Shown here one piece after another: positions 52,718 through 61,515 of a stretch of 64,000 bases of DNA. The position numbers and the translations under genes are program-made. How positions within the stretch are numbered: position 1 is the stretch's first letter; every line of letters begins with the position of its first letter. Source of the stretch: JAYYZW01 sp965217605 (GTDB lineage Bacteria; Pseudomonadota; Gammaproteobacteria; Ga0077536); contig CBDCJB010000004.1 of assembly GCA_965217605.1 (NCBI GenBank), positions 124,001 to 188,000 on the forward strand. Direction: 5' to 3'. The notes beneath the pieces were generated by a model. It was not told the DNA's origin. It did no database searches and saw nothing but the letters and a program-made list of their open reading frames with translations.

Positions 52718-54265
52718 CTATAGCCGTTCGCTCAACTGCGGATGTTCGCGATGCACGGGAAACATGATCTTGTTCAGCCCGTTGATATACGCTTTGACCG
52801 ACGCCACGATAATGTCGGTATCCGCACCGTGCCCATTGACGATACGCCCGCCGTGTTCGAGGCGGACCATGACTTCCCCTTGTGAATCCGTTCCGGTCGT
52901 GATCGCGTTTACGGAATACATCTGCACGGTCGTTCCGCTTTCGATGATTGATTCTACTGCACGGTAGGCTGCATCAACCTGTCCGTCTCCGCTTTCTTCG
53001 GCCGACCGTTCATCGCCGTCTATGGCCAAGGTTACAGCCGCAAAAGGTACTTCGCCCGTTTCGGTCTCCGTGCGCATGGCGACCAGTTTGATGCGTTCAT
53101 TGGACATCGACGGGTCCGCATCGCTAACGAGCGCTTGCAGATCTTCGTCAAAGATTTCCGACTTGCGATCGGCCAGTTCTTTGAATCGTTTGAACGCTTC
53201 GTTCAGATCGTCCTGACGCGAGAACTCGATGCCAATTTCCTTTAGACGCGTGCGGAAAGCGTTCCGGCCGGACAGTTTGCCGAGCACGATGCGGTTGGTA
53301 TGCCAACCGACGTCTTGCGCCCGCATGATTTCATAGGTTTCGCGTTGTTTCAGTACACCGTCCTGGTGGATGCCGGATTCATGTGCGAACGCATTCGCTC
53401 CGACGATGGCCTTGTTCGGCTGAACGGGAAACCCGGTAATCGTGGATACGAGTCTCGAGCAATTTACGATCTCGGCGGTGTCGATACGCGTGTCGCAATC
53501 GAAGGCGTCCTGGCGCGTGCGTACCGCCATGACGATCTCTTCCAGCGATGCATTACCGGCGCGTTCACCCAGGCCATTGATGGTGCATTCGACCTGTCGA
53601 ACGCCGTTCTTGACCGCAGCCAATGAATTGCCGACGGCGAGACCGAGATCGTTGTGGCAATGCGCGGACCACACCACCTTGTCGCTATTCGGCACGCGCT
53701 CGATGATGTCGGCAAAAAAGGCGCCGATTGAATCGGGCAATCCGTAGCCTACAGTGTCGGGCAAATTGACGGTGGTCGCACCCGCGTCGATCACGGCCTC
53801 GATTACGCGACAGAGGAAATCCGCATCGGAGCGAATCGCGTCTTCGGCCGAGAATTCGACATTATCCGTGTAACCACGCGCGCGTTTGACCGCAGCAATA
53901 GATGCGTCCAGAACTTCTTCGGGCTCCATGCGGAGCTTCGCCTTCATGTGGATCGGCGAGGTCGCGATGAACGTATGGATCCGCATCGAGCGCGCATCTT
54001 TCAGCGCGTCCGCAGCGCGGTCGATGTCTTCGAACCCGGTCCGGCACAGCCCGCATACGGTGCTGTCCTCGATGACACGGGCGATGGCCTGAACGGCCTC
54101 GAAATCTCCCGGGCTCGCGATGGGAAATCCCGCTTCAATCACGTCGACCTTGAGGCGCTCCAAAGCCTTCGCAATGCGGAGTTTCTCCGCCTGCGTCATC
54201 GCGGCACCCGGACTCTGCTCGCCGTCCCGCAAGGTCGTGTCAAAGATGATCAATCGGTCTGCCAT
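52718..54265 (-). CDS. leuA: 2-isopropylmalate synthase
   Basis: 515 residues from an ATG with GGAG 7-8 bases upstream. DRE-TIM motifs FDTTLRDGEQSPGA, HCHNDLGLAVGNSLAA and GLGERAGNASLEE are present, followed by the C-terminal LeuA dimer/regulatory domain (about 385-510). It commits 2-oxoisovalerate to leucine. It is preceded by a leucine-rich leader peptide and terminator and follows pssA, in the beta/gamma ilv-psd-pss-leuA arrangement. Confidence 0.97.
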   Translation of the reverse strand: MADRLIIFDTTLRDGEQSPGAAMTQAEKLRIAKALERLKVDVIEAGFPIASPGDFEAVQAIARVIEDSTVCGLCRTGFEDIDRAADALKDARSMRIHTFIATSPIHMKAKLRMEPEEVLDASIAAVKRARGYTDNVEFSAEDAIRSDADFLCRVIEAVIDAGATTVNLPDTVGYGLPDSIGAFFADIIERVPNSDKVVWSAHCHNDLGLAVGNSLAAVKNGVRQVECTINGLGERAGNASLEEIVMAVRTRQDAFDCDTRIDTAEIVNCSRLVSTITGFPVQPNKAIVGANAFAHESGIHQDGVLKQRETYEIMRAQDVGWHTNRIVLGKLSGRNAFRTRLKEIGIEFSRQDDLNEAFKRFKELADRKSEIFDEDLQALVSDADPSMSNERIKLVAMRTETETGEVPFAAVTLAIDGDERSAEESGDGQVDAAYRAVESIIESGTTVQMYSVNAITTGTDSQGEVMVRLEHGGRIVNGHGADTDIIVASVKAYINGLNKIMFPVHREHPQLSERL

Positions 54266-54314
54266 GGAACTTCTCCAGACAAAAGAACAAAGGGATTAAT
54301 TTTTTGTTTGAAGT

Positions 54315-54335
54315 AAAACTGCCCTACCAGGGCAG
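54315..54335 (-). terminator. intrinsic terminator in the leuA leader
   Basis: On the minus strand a perfect 7-bp stem CTGCCCT/AGGGCAG (54335-54329 with 54325-54319), 3-base loop, is followed by TTTT (54318-54315). The 5' arm is made of the last Leu-Pro codons of the leader peptide and the stop codon lies in the hairpin. This is the decision point for leuA readthrough. Confidence 0.65.
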
Positions 54336-54416
54336 CAGACCGAGCAGAAGCGCGCGCAGCAGCGATTGACCGGGTGAGGTCAAGGGCAGGAATTTTTCAG
54401 AGCTGCAGTTCGGCAT
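54324..54416 (-). CDS. leucine-rich leader peptide of leuA
   Basis: A 30-codon frame starting at the ATG at 54416 and ending TAG. It has nine Leu, seven of them in codons 19-28 (SLLRALLLGLLPW). No convincing ribosome site is seen for this ATG, so the true start could be the in-frame TTG at codon 12. Its last codons form the 5' arm of the terminator hairpin. Ribosome stalling at Leu codons would cover that arm and allow leuA transcription, so it is probably an attenuation peptide. Confidence 0.65.
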   Translation of the reverse strand: MPNCSSEKFLPLTSPGQSLLRALLLGLLPW

Positions 54417-54449
54417 GTTCAATGCACACGGCTTCCGGATTCGGAAGAA

Positions 54450-54478
54450 ATAGTAGCCACCGCCTGCGGATTACGCAA
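54450..54478 (-). promoter_or_regulatory. promoter candidate for leuA leader
   Basis: On the minus strand TTGCGT (54478-54473), 17 bases, then TACTAT (54455-54450). Predicted start near 54443, about 27 bases before the leader ATG. The -35 box overlaps the pssA stop codon. It would let leuA respond to leucine separately from the upstream genes. Confidence 0.4.
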
Positions 54479-55304
54479 GCGGCCGGCGGCGATTCGACTC
54501 GCCATCCGCTCGTTTCGTCTCGCGCCGCGCAGCCTTCTTGCGTCGCCTTTGCACCCAGGTCACGACCGGACCGGAGACGACGTAACCGGTGAACATCACC
54601 AATAACACGGTTGCGGGCTCGAGCGAAATCAATACAAAAACCATGACGACGGCGAGCACGCTCACGAACGGCACGCGTCCGCGCAGGTCCAGGTCTTTAA
54701 AGCTGTAATAGCGGACGTTACTGACCATCAGTAAAGCCGCGCCGACAGTGGCGATTAAGGTCACGGTCAGCGCCACGCTCGACTCGCGCAGGTCCAGGAT
54801 CGACCCGAACCAGATGATCGTCGCAATCAGTGCAGCGGCCGCGGGACTCGGTAGACCCTGAAAGAATCGTTTGTCGGCGTTGCCGACCTGCGTGTTGAAA
54901 CGCGCCAGGCGCAATGCGGCGGCCGAGGTATACAGGAAAGCGGCCAGCCAGCCGAGCTTACCCAGCTCGAACAGAGACCAGAAGTAAACGATTAGCGCCG
55001 GCGCGAGCCCGAAAGACGCCATATCCGCCAGGCTGTCGTATTCGGCGCCGAAATCACTTTCGGTATTGGTCAAACGCGCGATGCGGCCGTCCATACCGTC
55101 CAGGACCATCGCGATGAGAATGGCGATCGCCGCGGTTTCGAAACGGGCGTTGATGGCGGCGACGATACCGTAGAAGCCCGCAAACAACGCGCCGGTGGTA
55201 AACAGGTTCGGCAGCAGATAGATCCCGGTTCGGCGGCGGCCCTCTTGAGCGGTGCGTGGCTTGCCCGAATCGGGACCCGATCGTCGCGAATGAATGAGGC
55301 GCAT
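54471..55304 (-). CDS. pssA: CDP-diacylglycerol-serine O-phosphatidyltransferase
   Basis: 277 residues from the ATG at 55304. The CDP-alcohol phosphotransferase motif is complete: DGMDGRIARL ... GAEYDSLAD. About eight membrane helices and a basic C-terminus follow (RRRKKAARRETKR). It makes phosphatidylserine in the inner membrane. It lies 10 bases after the psd-like gene, supporting a joint phosphatidylethanolamine pathway. Confidence 0.93.
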   Translation of the reverse strand: MRLIHSRRSGPDSGKPRTAQEGRRRTGIYLLPNLFTTGALFAGFYGIVAAINARFETAAIAILIAMVLDGMDGRIARLTNTESDFGAEYDSLADMASFGLAPALIVYFWSLFELGKLGWLAAFLYTSAAALRLARFNTQVGNADKRFFQGLPSPAAAALIATIIWFGSILDLRESSVALTVTLIATVGAALLMVSNVRYYSFKDLDLRGRVPFVSVLAVVMVFVLISLEPATVLLVMFTGYVVSGPVVTWVQRRRKKAARRETKRADGESNRRRPLA

Positions 55305-55314
55305 GGTTTGGATT

Positions 55315-55989
55315 TTACTCTGGGATACGTGGCTCGAGCGAGGATACGGCGTGTTCATGCACCAGCATCGCCAGTATCGTCGATGCGGCCGTCGCGTGCT
55401 CGCCTGCCGTCACCTGGACCTGCGACGTGGCGGGCGCGTACACATTGATGCGGCACCCGAGCGGGGCGTAGCCAACGCGGCGCCCATGACCCACGCGCTC
55501 GCCCGGTTGGTAGGGAAAGCGTACGGGACCGCGCCACGGACCCTGGGCAATCTCGAGCACGACGTCGTCACCTTCGTCCGTACGGATCTGGTAGGCCAGC
55601 ATATTCGCGATGCGCGTCTCCTTGCCGTCCTCATGTTTGGGATGGGTCCATTGCTCGATCAATTTCCCTTCGATGGGGCTGAACAGGCTGTGTACGTCCA
55701 ACAGTCCCGTCGCTAGGCCCACGCGCACCGATTCACGGCCGAGCCACGGGTCATGGCTGCTGCCTGCGGCGGTCACCTTGCCATCCAGCGGGCATATGAG
55801 AGCCAGGGGCAGTGAAGGCGCGTCGCGCGGTGGATCGCGGAAATAAACGATCAGGACCGTGAACAACATGACCGCGGGTGCGGCGCCGGCGAGGCCGAGG
55901 ACGGCGTAGAGCAGGAACGCGACCGCTACCGTGACGGTCAGCGCCGTCCATCCCTCGCGTGCGATGACCGTATGTCGTGCGGACGGCAT
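55315..55989 (-). CDS. psd: phosphatidylserine decarboxylase-family protein with Cys at the self-cleavage site
   Basis: 224 residues, the short (archaeal-type) Psd class found in ilv-psd-pss-leuA loci. Two N-terminal membrane segments (about 18-50; ending IVYFRDPPRD) are followed by CPLDGKV and LDVHSLFSP with His100 retained. Self-cleavage normally occurs at Gly-Ser near the C-terminus (FGS); here it reads PLGCRINVY, Cys179. Other active-region residues also differ (NRSP-type reads LFSP). The protein may use Cys to make the pyruvoyl group, as some reductases do, or may be inactive; another Psd elsewhere would support the second. Confidence 0.75.
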   Translation of the reverse strand: MPSARHTVIAREGWTALTVTVAVAFLLYAVLGLAGAAPAVMLFTVLIVYFRDPPRDAPSLPLALICPLDGKVTAAGSSHDPWLGRESVRVGLATGLLDVHSLFSPIEGKLIEQWTHPKHEDGKETRIANMLAYQIRTDEGDDVVLEIAQGPWRGPVRFPYQPGERVGHGRRVGYAPLGCRINVYAPATSQVQVTAGEHATAASTILAMLVHEHAVSSLEPRIPE

Positions 55990-56015
55990 GGGACGGACAG
56001 CCTCGGCGCCAAGCC

Positions 56016-57038
56016 CTAGTTCTTGCTCACGTCGACCAGTTTATTCTCTTTGATCCAAGGCATCATTGCGCGCAGCCGTTCTCCAACTTCCTCGACCGGA
56101 TGCTGGCGTGCGAGGCGCCGTTTGGCTTTGAGCACCGCAGTACCGGTGCGGTTTTCGCCGATCCACTCGCGCGCGAACTGGCCACTTTGAATCTCGTTCA
56201 GAATTTGCTTCATCGTCTCACGGGTGTCGTCATCGATGATCCGTGGTCCGCGCGTGAAGTCGCCGTACTCCGCGGTGTTGGATATCGAATAGCGCATATT
56301 CGCGATGCCGCCTTCGTAGATCAGATCGACGATGAGTTTGACCTCATGGAGGCATTCGAAATAAGCCATCTCGGGTGCGTATCCGGCCTCCACCAAGGTT
56401 TCGAAACCGGCTTCGATCAACGACGTGATGCCGCCGCACAGGACGGTCTGTTCGCCAAAGAGATCGGTCTCCGTTTCCTCGCGAAAACTGGTTTCGATGA
56501 CGCCGGCGCGCGCGCCGCCGTTCGCCGACGCATAAGACAGTGCGATGTCCTTGGTCTGGCCCGACGCATCTTGGTAAATCGCGATCAGCATCGGTACGCC
56601 GCCGCCCTCGCAATAGGTCGAGCGCACGAGATGTCCGGGACCTTTGGGCGCCACCATGAAGACATCCAGATCCGGACGCGGTACTACCTGGCCGAAATGA
56701 ATGTTGAACCCGTGCGCAAACGCGAGCGCCGCGCCGTCCTTGATATGCGGTTCGACTTCGTTGGCATAGAGATCGGCCTGATGCTCGTCCGGCGCCAGGA
56801 TCATGACGACGTCCGCGCTTTTGGTTGCATCCGGGATGGACGCAACCTCGAGGCCCGCGGCCTCGGCTTTTTGCCAACTGCCCGACTCGGCGCGTAAACC
56901 GACCGTCACCTCGACGCCCGAGTCCTTGAGGTTATTCGCGTGCGCGTGGCCCTGGGATCCATAGCCGATAATCGCCACCTTGCGTGCCTGAATCAAAGAA
57001 AGATCAGCATCTTTGTCGTAGTAAATATTTAGAGCCAT
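56016..57038 (-). CDS. ilvC: ketol-acid reductoisomerase (class I)
   Basis: 340 residues, the short class I form. The NADPH motif IGYGSQGHAHANNL, PKGPGHLVR and the knotted C-terminal domain with ETETDLFGEQTVLCGG and YEGGIANMRYSISNTAEYGD are clear. It converts acetolactate or acetohydroxybutyrate in valine and isoleucine synthesis. It starts 19 bases after ilvH. Confidence 0.98.
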   Translation of the reverse strand: MALNIYYDKDADLSLIQARKVAIIGYGSQGHAHANNLKDSGVEVTVGLRAESGSWQKAEAAGLEVASIPDATKSADVVMILAPDEHQADLYANEVEPHIKDGAALAFAHGFNIHFGQVVPRPDLDVFMVAPKGPGHLVRSTYCEGGGVPMLIAIYQDASGQTKDIALSYASANGGARAGVIETSFREETETDLFGEQTVLCGGITSLIEAGFETLVEAGYAPEMAYFECLHEVKLIVDLIYEGGIANMRYSISNTAEYGDFTRGPRIIDDDTRETMKQILNEIQSGQFAREWIGENRTGTAVLKAKRRLARQHPVEEVGERLRAMMPWIKENKLVDVSKN

Positions 57039-57057
57039 CGTTGTATACCTGTTGAAT

Positions 57058-57558
57058 TTAGGCTTTGAGCGCCTTGTTGCCTTTGAGCAAGCCCAGCACG
57101 CCCGAGCGCGCCGTTTCCATGATCTGGCGTACGTCCACCGCCGCGATGAAATCGTCCAGGCGCGCCCGCGAGCCGGTCAACTCCACCGTATAGCTGGAAT
57201 CAGTCATATCGACGATATGGGCGTCGAAGGTGTCAGCGAGCCGCTTCAACTCCTCGCGCTGTTCGTCACCCGCGGCATGCAGCTTGATGAGCATGAGCTC
57301 GCGCTCGATATGGTCCCCTTTATTGAGATCGATGAGCCGGATGACGTCCACGAGTTTATTCAATTGCTTGGTGATCTGCTCGACGATTTCGGGCGATCCC
57401 GAAGTAACGAGCGTCATGCGTGAAACAGTGGGATCTTCCGTCGGCGCCACGGCCAACGATTCGATGTTATAAGCGCGCGCCGAAAACAATCCGGCGACGC
57501 GGGACAAAGCCCCTGCTTCGTTCTCGAGCAGGATAGAAATCGTGTGACGCTCGTTCAT
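57058..57558 (-). CDS. ilvH: acetolactate synthase small subunit
   Basis: 166 residues from an ATG overlapping the ilvB stop (ATGA). An N-terminal ACT domain (ISILLENEAGALSRVAGLFSARAYNIESL in two halves) is followed by a second ACT-like domain to about residue 155. It confers valine feedback on the catalytic subunit. Could equally be named ilvN; length favours ilvH. Confidence 0.95.
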   Translation of the reverse strand: MNERHTISILLENEAGALSRVAGLFSARAYNIESLAVAPTEDPTVSRMTLVTSGSPEIVEQITKQLNKLVDVIRLIDLNKGDHIERELMLIKLHAAGDEQREELKRLADTFDAHIVDMTDSSYTVELTGSRARLDDFIAAVDVRQIMETARSGVLGLLKGNKALKA

Positions 57559-59276
57559 GCGAGTTCACGATCATCGGTGGCGAGGTGCATTTCGTGGTGG
57601 CCCTTGCCGGCCGCGATCATCGGATAGACGTTCTCGGTCTGATCGGTGATGAAGTCCATCAGTACGAGTCGATCCTTCATCGCCAGCGCTTCCGCTATTG
57701 CAGTTTCAACGTCGCCGGGTTTTTCGACGAGCATGCCGACGTGCCCAAAGCTTTCGGCGAGCTTCACGAAGTCCGGCAGCGAATCCATATACGAATGTGA
57801 GTAGCGGCGATCGTAAAAAAACTCCTGCCACTGCCTGACCATACCCATGTAGCGGTTATTGAGATTCACGATCTTGAGCGGCAGGCCGTATTGGAGGCAG
57901 GTCGATAATTCCTGCACGCACATGACGAAGCTCGCCTCGCCGGTGATGCATGCAACGGTGGCGTCGGGAAACGCGAGCTGAACGCCCATTGCGGCCGGCA
58001 TGCCGAAGCCCATCGTGCCGAGTCCGCCGGAGTTGATCCAGCGCCGCGGTTTGTCGAACACGTAGAATTGCGCGGCCCACATCTGATGCTGACCCACATC
58101 AGAAGTGATATAGGCGTCGCCGTCCGTTGCCCTATACAACGCCTCGATGACCGCTTGCGGTTTGATGACGTCACCGGACTTGTCGTATTGCAGACAGTCG
58201 AGCTTGGTCCACTCGCGGATCTGCTGCCACCAAGGATCACTCTCGCGATCGACCGCCTGTTGACTACTCGTTTCCAAGACTGTAATCAGATCGTCGAGAA
58301 CGTTGGAAACGCTGCCGACGATCGGGATGTCGACCGGTACGTTCTTCGAAATCGAGGACGGGTCGATATCGATGTGAATGATCTTGGCCTCCGGACAGAA
58401 TTTTTCCAGATCGCCGGTCACGCGATCGTCGAATCGCGCGCCGATCGCGATCAGTACATCACATTGGTGCATGGCCATATTGGCCTCATAGGTCCCGTGC
58501 ATCCCCAACATGCCGATGAATTGCGGATCGGTACCTGGAAACGCGCCGAGCCCCATCAGCGTGTTGGTAACGGGGTAGCCGAGTAAGCGGGCAAACCGGG
58601 TGAGCTGCTCCGACGCGTCGTCGAGTACGACGCCACCGCCGGTGTAGATCATCGGACGCTTTGCGCCCGCGATCATTTTCGCGGCTCTCTTGATTTGGCC
58701 GGGGTGGCCCTTCAGCGTCGGACGATAGGAGCGCATGTCGACGGTATCGGGATAGACGTACTCGGTAACGTTGGCGGTCACGTCCTTGGGTAGATCCACG
58801 ACCACTGGCCCGGGTCGACCCGTCGATGCCACGTAGAACGCCTTCTTGATCGTGTTGGCGAGATCTTCCACCCGCTCGACCAGAAAATTGTGCTTGACGC
58901 AGGGCCGCGTGATGCCGATCGCATCGACCTCCTGAAAAGCGTCGTTACCGATGAGCGCGGTAGAGACCTGCCCCGTGAAAACGACCATGGGGATCGAGTC
59001 CATGTAGGCGGTCGCGATCCCGGTCACCGCATTGGTTGCGCCCGGGCCGGACGTCACGAGTACGACACCCGGCTTACCCGTCGCGCGTGCATAGCCATCG
59101 GCCGCGTGCGATGCACCCTGCTCGTGCCGCACGAGGATATGCTTGACCTTGTCTTGCTTGAATATCTCGTCGTAGATGTGGAGGACCGCACCGCCCGGAT
59201 AACCGAATACGTACTCGACACCTTCGTCGGCGAGGGCCCGCACGAAAATCTCGGCACCCCTGAGCTGCTCACCCAC
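57555..59276 (-). CDS. ilvB: acetolactate synthase large subunit
   Basis: 573 residues from a GTG. ThDP-enzyme features: catalytic Glu in LVRHEQGASHAADGYA, SGPGATNAVTGIA, FAD region about 195-330, and the cofactor motif reading TGEASFVM, a variant of GDGS; Glu in place of Asp is seen in related proteobacterial enzymes. It condenses pyruvate to acetolactate. First gene of ilvB-ilvH-ilvC, with a promoter candidate upstream. ilvI is an equally valid name. Confidence 0.95.
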   Translation of the reverse strand: MGEQLRGAEIFVRALADEGVEYVFGYPGGAVLHIYDEIFKQDKVKHILVRHEQGASHAADGYARATGKPGVVLVTSGPGATNAVTGIATAYMDSIPMVVFTGQVSTALIGNDAFQEVDAIGITRPCVKHNFLVERVEDLANTIKKAFYVASTGRPGPVVVDLPKDVTANVTEYVYPDTVDMRSYRPTLKGHPGQIKRAAKMIAGAKRPMIYTGGGVVLDDASEQLTRFARLLGYPVTNTLMGLGAFPGTDPQFIGMLGMHGTYEANMAMHQCDVLIAIGARFDDRVTGDLEKFCPEAKIIHIDIDPSSISKNVPVDIPIVGSVSNVLDDLITVLETSSQQAVDRESDPWWQQIREWTKLDCLQYDKSGDVIKPQAVIEALYRATDGDAYITSDVGQHQMWAAQFYVFDKPRRWINSGGLGTMGFGMPAAMGVQLAFPDATVACITGEASFVMCVQELSTCLQYGLPLKIVNLNNRYMGMVRQWQEFFYDRRYSHSYMDSLPDFVKLAESFGHVGMLVEKPGDVETAIAEALAMKDRLVLMDFITDQTENVYPMIAAGKGHHEMHLATDDRELA

Positions 59277-59369
59277 TTGTCTTCATCCTCATATCTCTGC
59301 GGCCGGACCGTGTTATTTTTCACCCCGCGCGGCACTTTACGTATGGCGCCCGGGGGACCCTTCAAATTA

Positions 59370-59400
59370 CTTATAAACCGGTATCAGGTCAAGCAGTCAA
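59370..59400 (-). promoter_or_regulatory. promoter candidate for ilvB operon
   Basis: In the 225-base gap between ilvB and proS. On the minus strand TTGACT (59400-59395), then TATAAG (59375-59370) with 19 bases between, or TTATAA one base further upstream with 18. Predicted start near 59363, giving a leader of about 86 bases. I see no branched-chain leader peptide or terminator in that leader. Confidence 0.45.
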
Positions 59401-59501
59401 CCTATGGATTTGGCGGGGAAAATTGTGGGCGGACGCGCGCTTGCGCGTGCTTGGCGAAGTCCCGAGAATGCGCACGCGAGCAACCCCTGGATAGGCAATA
59501 G

Positions 59502-61211
59502 ATGCGAATCTCTGGACTTTTGATCCCGACCTTGCGTGACCCACCCGCCGATGCGGAGATCATCTCTCATCAATTGATGGTCAGGGCGGGCATGATTCGA
59601 CAGCTCGCCGCGGGTATCTACACCTGGCTGCCGGTGGGCCTGCGTGTATTGCGCAAGGTCGAGCGCATCGTGCGTGAGGAAATGGAACGCGCGGGCGCAC
59701 AGGAAGTGCTCATGTCAAGCGTGCAGCCGGCGGAATTGTGGACGGAATCTGGACGCTGGGACGCTTATGGGCCGGAACTCCTGCGCTTTACCGACCGCCA
59801 CGATCGCTCCTTCTGCCTTGGCCCGACACATGAAGAGATCATCACAGAGCTGATCCGTGGCGAGATCCGGAGCTATAAACAACTGCCTGCGAACTTCTAT
59901 CAAATCCAAACGAAGTTCCGCGACGAGATCCGGCCGCGCTTCGGCATCATGCGCGCGCGCGAGTTCCTCATGAAGGACGCGTACTCCTTCCACATCGATC
60001 AAGCGTCTTTGGAAGAAACCTATCAGGACATGTATCGCGCCTACTGCCGCGTATTCGATCGCGTCGGTTTAAGCTATCGCGCGGTCATTGCCGATACCGG
60101 CGCGATCGGCGGATCCAATTCCCATGAATTTCACGTGTTGGCGGATTCCGGCGAAGACGAGATCGCCTTCAGCACCGATGGCGACTACGCGGCAAACCTC
60201 GAAATGGTGCCGGTCGCGGCGCCCAGCGGCGCGCGCCCGCCGCCCACGCAGACGCTCGAGAAAAAGGCGACGCCGGGGCAACACACGATCGCAGACGTCG
60301 GAAAATTCTTCGGCCTCAGCGCCGCTCAATGCCTAAAAACCCTGGTGGTCGAAGCGGCGGACGGCGGCCTCGTCGCGCTCCTGCTGCGCGGCGACCATGA
60401 TTTGAACGCCATCAAAGCGCAGCGTCATGAGGCGATCGCCGAACCGTTGCGCTTTGCGCAAGCCGGGGAAATCGAAGCCGCCGTCGGCTGCGGTCCCGGT
60501 TCGCTCGGGCCTTTGGGTCTGCCCTTCGCGATCGTCGCCGATGCCCACGCGTTGAGCTTGTCGGATTTCGTCTGCGGCGCGAACGAAGCGGATGCGCATC
60601 TGATCGGCGTCAACTGGGGACGCGATCTGCCGGAGCCGCCGAGCGCGGATCTGCGCAACGCCGCTCTGGGCGAACCGAGCCCCGATGGCAAGGGCACGCT
60701 CGATATCAAGCGCGGGATCGAAGTCGGCCATATCTTCCAGCTCGGCACCAAATACAGCGACGCCATGAAGGCCACGGTGCTCGATGCGAACGGCGCGGCC
60801 GTGACGATGACCATGGGGTGCTACGGCATCGGCGTGTCGCGCATCGTCGCCGCCGCGATCGAACAGAACCACGATGACGACGGGATCATCTGGCCGGCCG
60901 CGATCGCGCCCTTCGAATGCGCGATCGCGCCGATCAACATGCACAAATCGGAGCGATTGCGCGAGGCCGCAAATACCCTCTACGCAGCGCTTGCAGATGC
61001 TGGCATCGATGTCTTGCTACACGACGCACGGGAACGGCCGGGCGTCATGTTCGCCGATCTCGAGCTGATCGGTATTCCCCATCGCTTAGTGGTCGGCGAC
61101 CGGGGATTGGATGCGGGGACCTTGGAGTACAAGTCGCGGACGGGCGAGAGAGCCGAGGAAATAGCGATCGAAGATGCAGTGCCGTTTCTGCGCGCTTTGT
61201 TGGCACCGTAG
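59502..61211 (+). CDS. proS: prolyl-tRNA synthetase (bacterial type)
   Basis: 569 residues. Class II motifs: motif 1 around GIYTWLPVGLRVLRKVERIV, motif 2 around FRDEIRPRFGIMRAREFLMKD, and motif 3 in GCYGIGVSRIVAAAIEQ. The inserted editing domain (about 225-385) is present, so it is the bacterial, mis-alanylation-editing form. An anticodon-binding domain ends the protein. It is divergent from ilvB. Confidence 0.97.
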   Translation: MRISGLLIPTLRDPPADAEIISHQLMVRAGMIRQLAAGIYTWLPVGLRVLRKVERIVREEMERAGAQEVLMSSVQPAELWTESGRWDAYGPELLRFTDRHDRSFCLGPTHEEIITELIRGEIRSYKQLPANFYQIQTKFRDEIRPRFGIMRAREFLMKDAYSFHIDQASLEETYQDMYRAYCRVFDRVGLSYRAVIADTGAIGGSNSHEFHVLADSGEDEIAFSTDGDYAANLEMVPVAAPSGARPPPTQTLEKKATPGQHTIADVGKFFGLSAAQCLKTLVVEAADGGLVALLLRGDHDLNAIKAQRHEAIAEPLRFAQAGEIEAAVGCGPGSLGPLGLPFAIVADAHALSLSDFVCGANEADAHLIGVNWGRDLPEPPSADLRNAALGEPSPDGKGTLDIKRGIEVGHIFQLGTKYSDAMKATVLDANGAAVTMTMGCYGIGVSRIVAAAIEQNHDDDGIIWPAAIAPFECAIAPINMHKSERLREAANTLYAALADAGIDVLLHDARERPGVMFADLELIGIPHRLVVGDRGLDAGTLEYKSRTGERAEEIAIEDAVPFLRALLAP

Positions 61212-61239
61212 GCACCCGTTTGCGGGCGATTCGCTCGAT

Positions 61240-61515
61240 CTACCGGATCTCGAATCCTTCTGCGGGCCGCTCACCCGTGGCCTCGCTGATCACGCCCGAC
61301 ACATGCGCGTGCGCCGGACCGCTCGCCAGCCAACATTCGAATTCACCCAGCGCCTCGGCGGTACCGCAGGCAAGCGCTTCGACGCGTCCGTCCACCATAT
61401 TCCGCACCCAGCCGTTCAAGCCCAGTCTGCGCGCCGCGTCGCGCGCCGAGGCGCGATAATAGACCCCCTGCACGCGCCCGCTCACCCAGAACTTTTTACA
61501 GGCGGCCGTGTTCAC
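61240..61515 (-). CDS. acyP: acylphosphatase
   Basis: 91 residues from a GTG that follows the YihY stop directly (TAGGTG). The family signature is complete: VSGRVQGVYYRASARDAA with the catalytic Arg, then GWVRNMVDGRVEALACG with the catalytic Asn. It hydrolyses acyl phosphates in the cytoplasm. It is convergent with proS. Confidence 0.94.
   Translation of the reverse strand: MNTAACKKFWVSGRVQGVYYRASARDAARRLGLNGWVRNMVDGRVEALACGTAEALGEFECWLASGPAHAHVSGVISEATGERPAEGFEIR

Noticed and set aside
57555..59276. Loss of the ThDP motif GDGS in IlvB (reads GEAS)
   Set aside because: Similar Glu-containing variants occur in related proteobacterial acetolactate synthases, so this is not taken as inactivation.
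59277..59369. Branched-chain amino acid leader peptide before ilvB
   Set aside because: I read the leader in all three frames and found no Ile/Val/Leu-rich peptide or terminator hairpin.
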